Shown here in pieces: positions 4,298 to 6,180 of a stretch of 6,180 nt of DNA. The stretch is from assembly GCA_900752425.1 (NCBI GenBank), contig CAADVE010000154.1:1-6180 (forward strand), read 5' to 3'. The notes under the pieces are model-generated. The model did no database searches. It saw only the letters and a list, made by a program, of their open reading frames with translations, and was not told where the DNA came from. The first letter of the stretch is position 1; each line of letters opens with the position of its first letter. The position numbers and the translations under genes were made by a program. Source of the DNA: an uncultured Collinsella sp. (GTDB lineage: Bacteria; Actinomycetota; Coriobacteriia; Coriobacteriales; Coriobacteriaceae).

Positions 4298-5992
4298 ATG
4301 GCAACTGTTGCCGCACCTATCGATGCTACGTCGACTGCCGCTTGGAAGGCGCTCGAGGCTCATCAGGAGAAGCTCGAGGCCGAAGGTATCGACCTCAAGG
4401 CCTGGTTCGCTGCTGACGCCGACCGCGTGAACAAGCTGAGCTTTGACGCCGGTGACCTGCACTTCGATCTGTCGAAGAACCTGGTGACCGATGAGACCGT
4501 CAAGCTGCTGTGCGATCTTGCCCGCGAGGTGAAGCTCGAGGAGCGCCGCGACGCCATGTTCTCTGGCGAGCACATCAACACTACCGAGGACCGCGCTGTC
4601 CTGCACACCGCGCTGCGCCGCCCGGCAAGCGAGAAGGGCCAGCTCATCGTCGACGGCCAGGACGTCGTCGCCGACGTGCACGAGGTCCTCGACCGCATGT
4701 ATGCCTTCGCCGAGCGCGTGCGCTCCGGTGAGTGGAAGGGCGTTACCGGCAAGAAGATCGAGCACCTGGTGTCCATCGGCATCGGCGGCTCCGACCTGGG
4801 CCCGGTCATGGCCTACGAGGCTCTGCGTCCCTATGCCGACGCCGGTATCGACTGCCGCTACATCTCCAACATCGACCCCAACGACCAGGCCGAGAAGCTC
4901 AAGGGCCTGGATCCCGAGACCACGCTCGTAATCATCGTCTCCAAGACCTTCACCACGCTCGAGACCCTCACCAACGCCCGCGAGGTCAAGACCTGGATGC
5001 TCGAGCAGCTCAAGGCTCAGGGCGCCATCGACGGCTCCGATGAGCAGAACGCCGAGGCCGTGGCAAAGCACTTCGTCGCCGTTTCCACCGCACTCGAGAA
5101 GGTCGAGGCCTTCGGTATCGACCCCGCCAACGCCTTCGGTTTCTGGAACTGGGTTGGCGGCCGCTATTCCGTTGACTCCGCCGTGGGCCTGTCGCTGATC
5201 GTCGTGCTCGGCCCCGAGCGCTTCCAGCAGTTCCTCGAAGGCTTCCACGCCATCGACGAGTACTTCTGCAACACCCCGCTCGAGAACAACGCCGTCGCGC
5301 TGATGGGCCTGCTCAATGTCTGGTACGTCAACTTCTTCGGTTCCAAGAGCCACGCCGTGCTTCCGTACTGCCAGTATCTGCACCGCTTCCCGGCCTACCT
5401 GCAGCAGCTCACCATGGAGTCCAACGGCAAGCACGTCCGCTGGGACGGCAGCGCTGTGACCTCCGATACCGGTGAGATCTTCTGGGGCGAGCCCGGCACC
5501 AACGGCCAGCATGCCTTCTATCAGCTGCTGCACCAGGGCACTGTGGTGGTCCCGGCCGACTTTATCGCTTTCGCCAACACTGCCAACCCTGCGACCGACA
5601 GCGGCCAGGATGTCCACGAGCTGTTCCTGGGCAACTTCCTGGCCCAGACCAAGGCGCTCGCCTTTGGTAAGACGGCCGACGAGGTTCGTGCCGAGGGCAC
5701 GCCCGAGCAGATCGTCCCGGCCCGCTGCTTTGAGGGTAACCGTCCGACGACCTCGATCTTTGGCGACACGCTGACCCCGTTCGCACTCGGCGAGCTCATC
5801 GCACTGTACGAGCACATCACGTTTGTCGAGGGCACGGTCTGGGGCATCGACTCCTACGACCAGTGGGGCGTCGAGCTGGGCAAGCAGCTTGCCAAGCAGA
5901 TCACCCCGGCCTTCCACGACGACGCCGCCAAGGCCGAGCAGGACGCTTCGACCCAGGCGCTTATCGAGTTCTACCGCGCTCACCGTAAGTAG
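4298..5992 (+). CDS. pgi: Glucose-6-phosphate isomerase
   Basis: This 564-residue cytoplasmic enzyme interconverts glucose 6-phosphate and fructose 6-phosphate in glycolysis and gluconeogenesis. The sugar-phosphate-binding segment SIGIGGSDLGP is at 159-169, the first family signature VGGRYS at 286-291, the catalytic-Glu segment WGEPGTNGQHAFYQ at 396-409 (Glu398), and the second signature WGIDSYDQWGVELGK at 515-529 with catalytic Lys529. Length is close to the ~550 of bacterial homologues, with a longer loop FANTANPATDSGQD (425-438), where the ring-opening His of the E. coli enzyme is not obvious. The ATG at 4298 is chosen for GAGGAGG five bases upstream; an in-frame GTG at 4271 lies in the leader hairpin. 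Codons end strongly in C or G, more than in the neighbouring genes, suggesting high expression. A terminator follows 33 bp after the stop, so it is probably monocistronic. Confidence 0.97.
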   Translation: MATVAAPIDATSTAAWKALEAHQEKLEAEGIDLKAWFAADADRVNKLSFDAGDLHFDLSKNLVTDETVKLLCDLAREVKLEERRDAMFSGEHINTTEDRAVLHTALRRPASEKGQLIVDGQDVVADVHEVLDRMYAFAERVRSGEWKGVTGKKIEHLVSIGIGGSDLGPVMAYEALRPYADAGIDCRYISNIDPNDQAEKLKGLDPETTLVIIVSKTFTTLETLTNAREVKTWMLEQLKAQGAIDGSDEQNAEAVAKHFVAVSTALEKVEAFGIDPANAFGFWNWVGGRYSVDSAVGLSLIVVLGPERFQQFLEGFHAIDEYFCNTPLENNAVALMGLLNVWYVNFFGSKSHAVLPYCQYLHRFPAYLQQLTMESNGKHVRWDGSAVTSDTGEIFWGEPGTNGQHAFYQLLHQGTVVVPADFIAFANTANPATDSGQDVHELFLGNFLAQTKALAFGKTADEVRAEGTPEQIVPARCFEGNRPTTSIFGDTLTPFALGELIALYEHITFVEGTVWGIDSYDQWGVELGKQLAKQITPAFHDDAAKAEQDASTQALIEFYRAHRK

Positions 5993-6025
5993 CCGCCGCT
6001 GTTAACGCATCGCGCCTTATAGTCA

Positions 6026-6063
6026 GGGGCCCGTATCCTATCGGATGCGGGCCCCTTTGCTTT
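6026..6063 (+). terminator. Rho-independent terminator of pgi
   Basis: GGGGCCCG (6026-6033) pairs with CGGGCCCC (6048-6055), then a T-G wobble and ATCC/GGAT extend the stem to 13 pairs around the loop TATC. TTTGCTTT follows. It lies 33 bp after the pgi stop codon. The opposite side has no T-run, so it acts mainly for the plus strand. Confidence 0.88.
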
Positions 6064-6133
6064 GCCGTGGTCCCGGGGCGCACGGCCTTTGTGGAACATC
6101 GCCGGGGCGCCGCGCGCTGCGAGAACCCTGCGC

Positions 6134-6180
6134 CTAGATCTTGGTCTCCGCATGGCCTCGCTGCGCCTCGGGCAGCTCCC
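6134..6180 (-). CDS. Possible C-terminus of a minus-strand gene (partial)
   Basis: On the minus strand the frame entering from the right edge reads ELPEAQRGHAETKI and stops at TAG (6134-6136). The composition looks like a normal hydrophilic protein tail, and the convergent position after the pgi terminator is a plausible place for a gene end. With 14-15 residues visible no family can be named, and a chance open frame is not excluded. The stretch 6064-6133 between it and the terminator is GC-rich and shows no gene. Confidence 0.35.
   Translation of the reverse strand, partial: ELPEAQRGHAETKI

Noticed and set aside
4232..5983. 583-residue open frame on the minus strand opposite pgi
   Set aside because: It mirrors pgi throughout. 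The strong C/G third-codon bias of pgi removes stops from this antisense frame, and its product is a low-complexity Leu/Val/Gly/Asp string with no family motif and no ribosome binding site.

Overview
The window looks like chromosomal DNA of a GC-rich, Gram-positive gut anaerobe, most probably a coriobacterium close to Collinsella. The reasons are a DUF3793 protein, a UvrX-type Y-family polymerase paired with a YolD-like partner, Gram-positive LexA-box and AGGAGG-type signals, and a glucose-6-phosphate isomerase with an actinobacterial-looking loop. The genus is inferred from recalled family traits, not from a search.

Layout, left to right. (1) Bases 1-829, minus strand: a DUF3793 gene, then 46 bp downstream a well-marked start (SD plus ATG) of a flavodoxin-like reading frame that hits a stop after 11 codons near the window edge. 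(2) Bases 830-1003: a divergent control region with a good minus-strand promoter and, for the plus strand, a CsoR/RcnR-like palindrome. (3) Bases 1004-1387, plus: a small membrane-anchored heavy-metal-associated (HMA) protein. (4) Bases 1414-3337, minus: an error-prone polymerase gene overlapping a YolD-like gene by 8 bp, with a near-consensus promoter (TTGACG-17-TATTAT) and a LexA-like box upstream. (5) Bases 3522-4097, plus: an orphan protein resembling only the N-terminal nucleotide-binding half of iron-containing alcohol dehydrogenases. (6) Bases 4298-5992, plus: full-length pgi, followed by a strong terminator at 6026. (7) The right edge probably holds the C-terminus of a minus-strand gene.

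Working together: the polymerase and YolD genes form an SOS-controlled translesion-synthesis operon. The DUF3793/flavodoxin unit and the divergent HMA gene share one control region and both carry cysteine clusters, which suggests a metal or redox theme. pgi is a monocistronic central-metabolism gene whose strong C/G third-position bias suggests high expression.

The most interesting structures are: the SOS promoter/operator lying inside the longest possible polymerase ORF, which fixes the start at GTG 3337; a ~28-nt repeat present three times (3418, 4108, 4144), two copies forming an inverted pair; the metal-type operator before the HMA gene; the half-size Fe-ADH protein; an insertion in the polymerase little-finger domain; and a hairpin in the pgi leader. 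No mobile element, CRISPR array, tRNA or rRNA is visible, and no gene-free stretch exceeds 300 bases.
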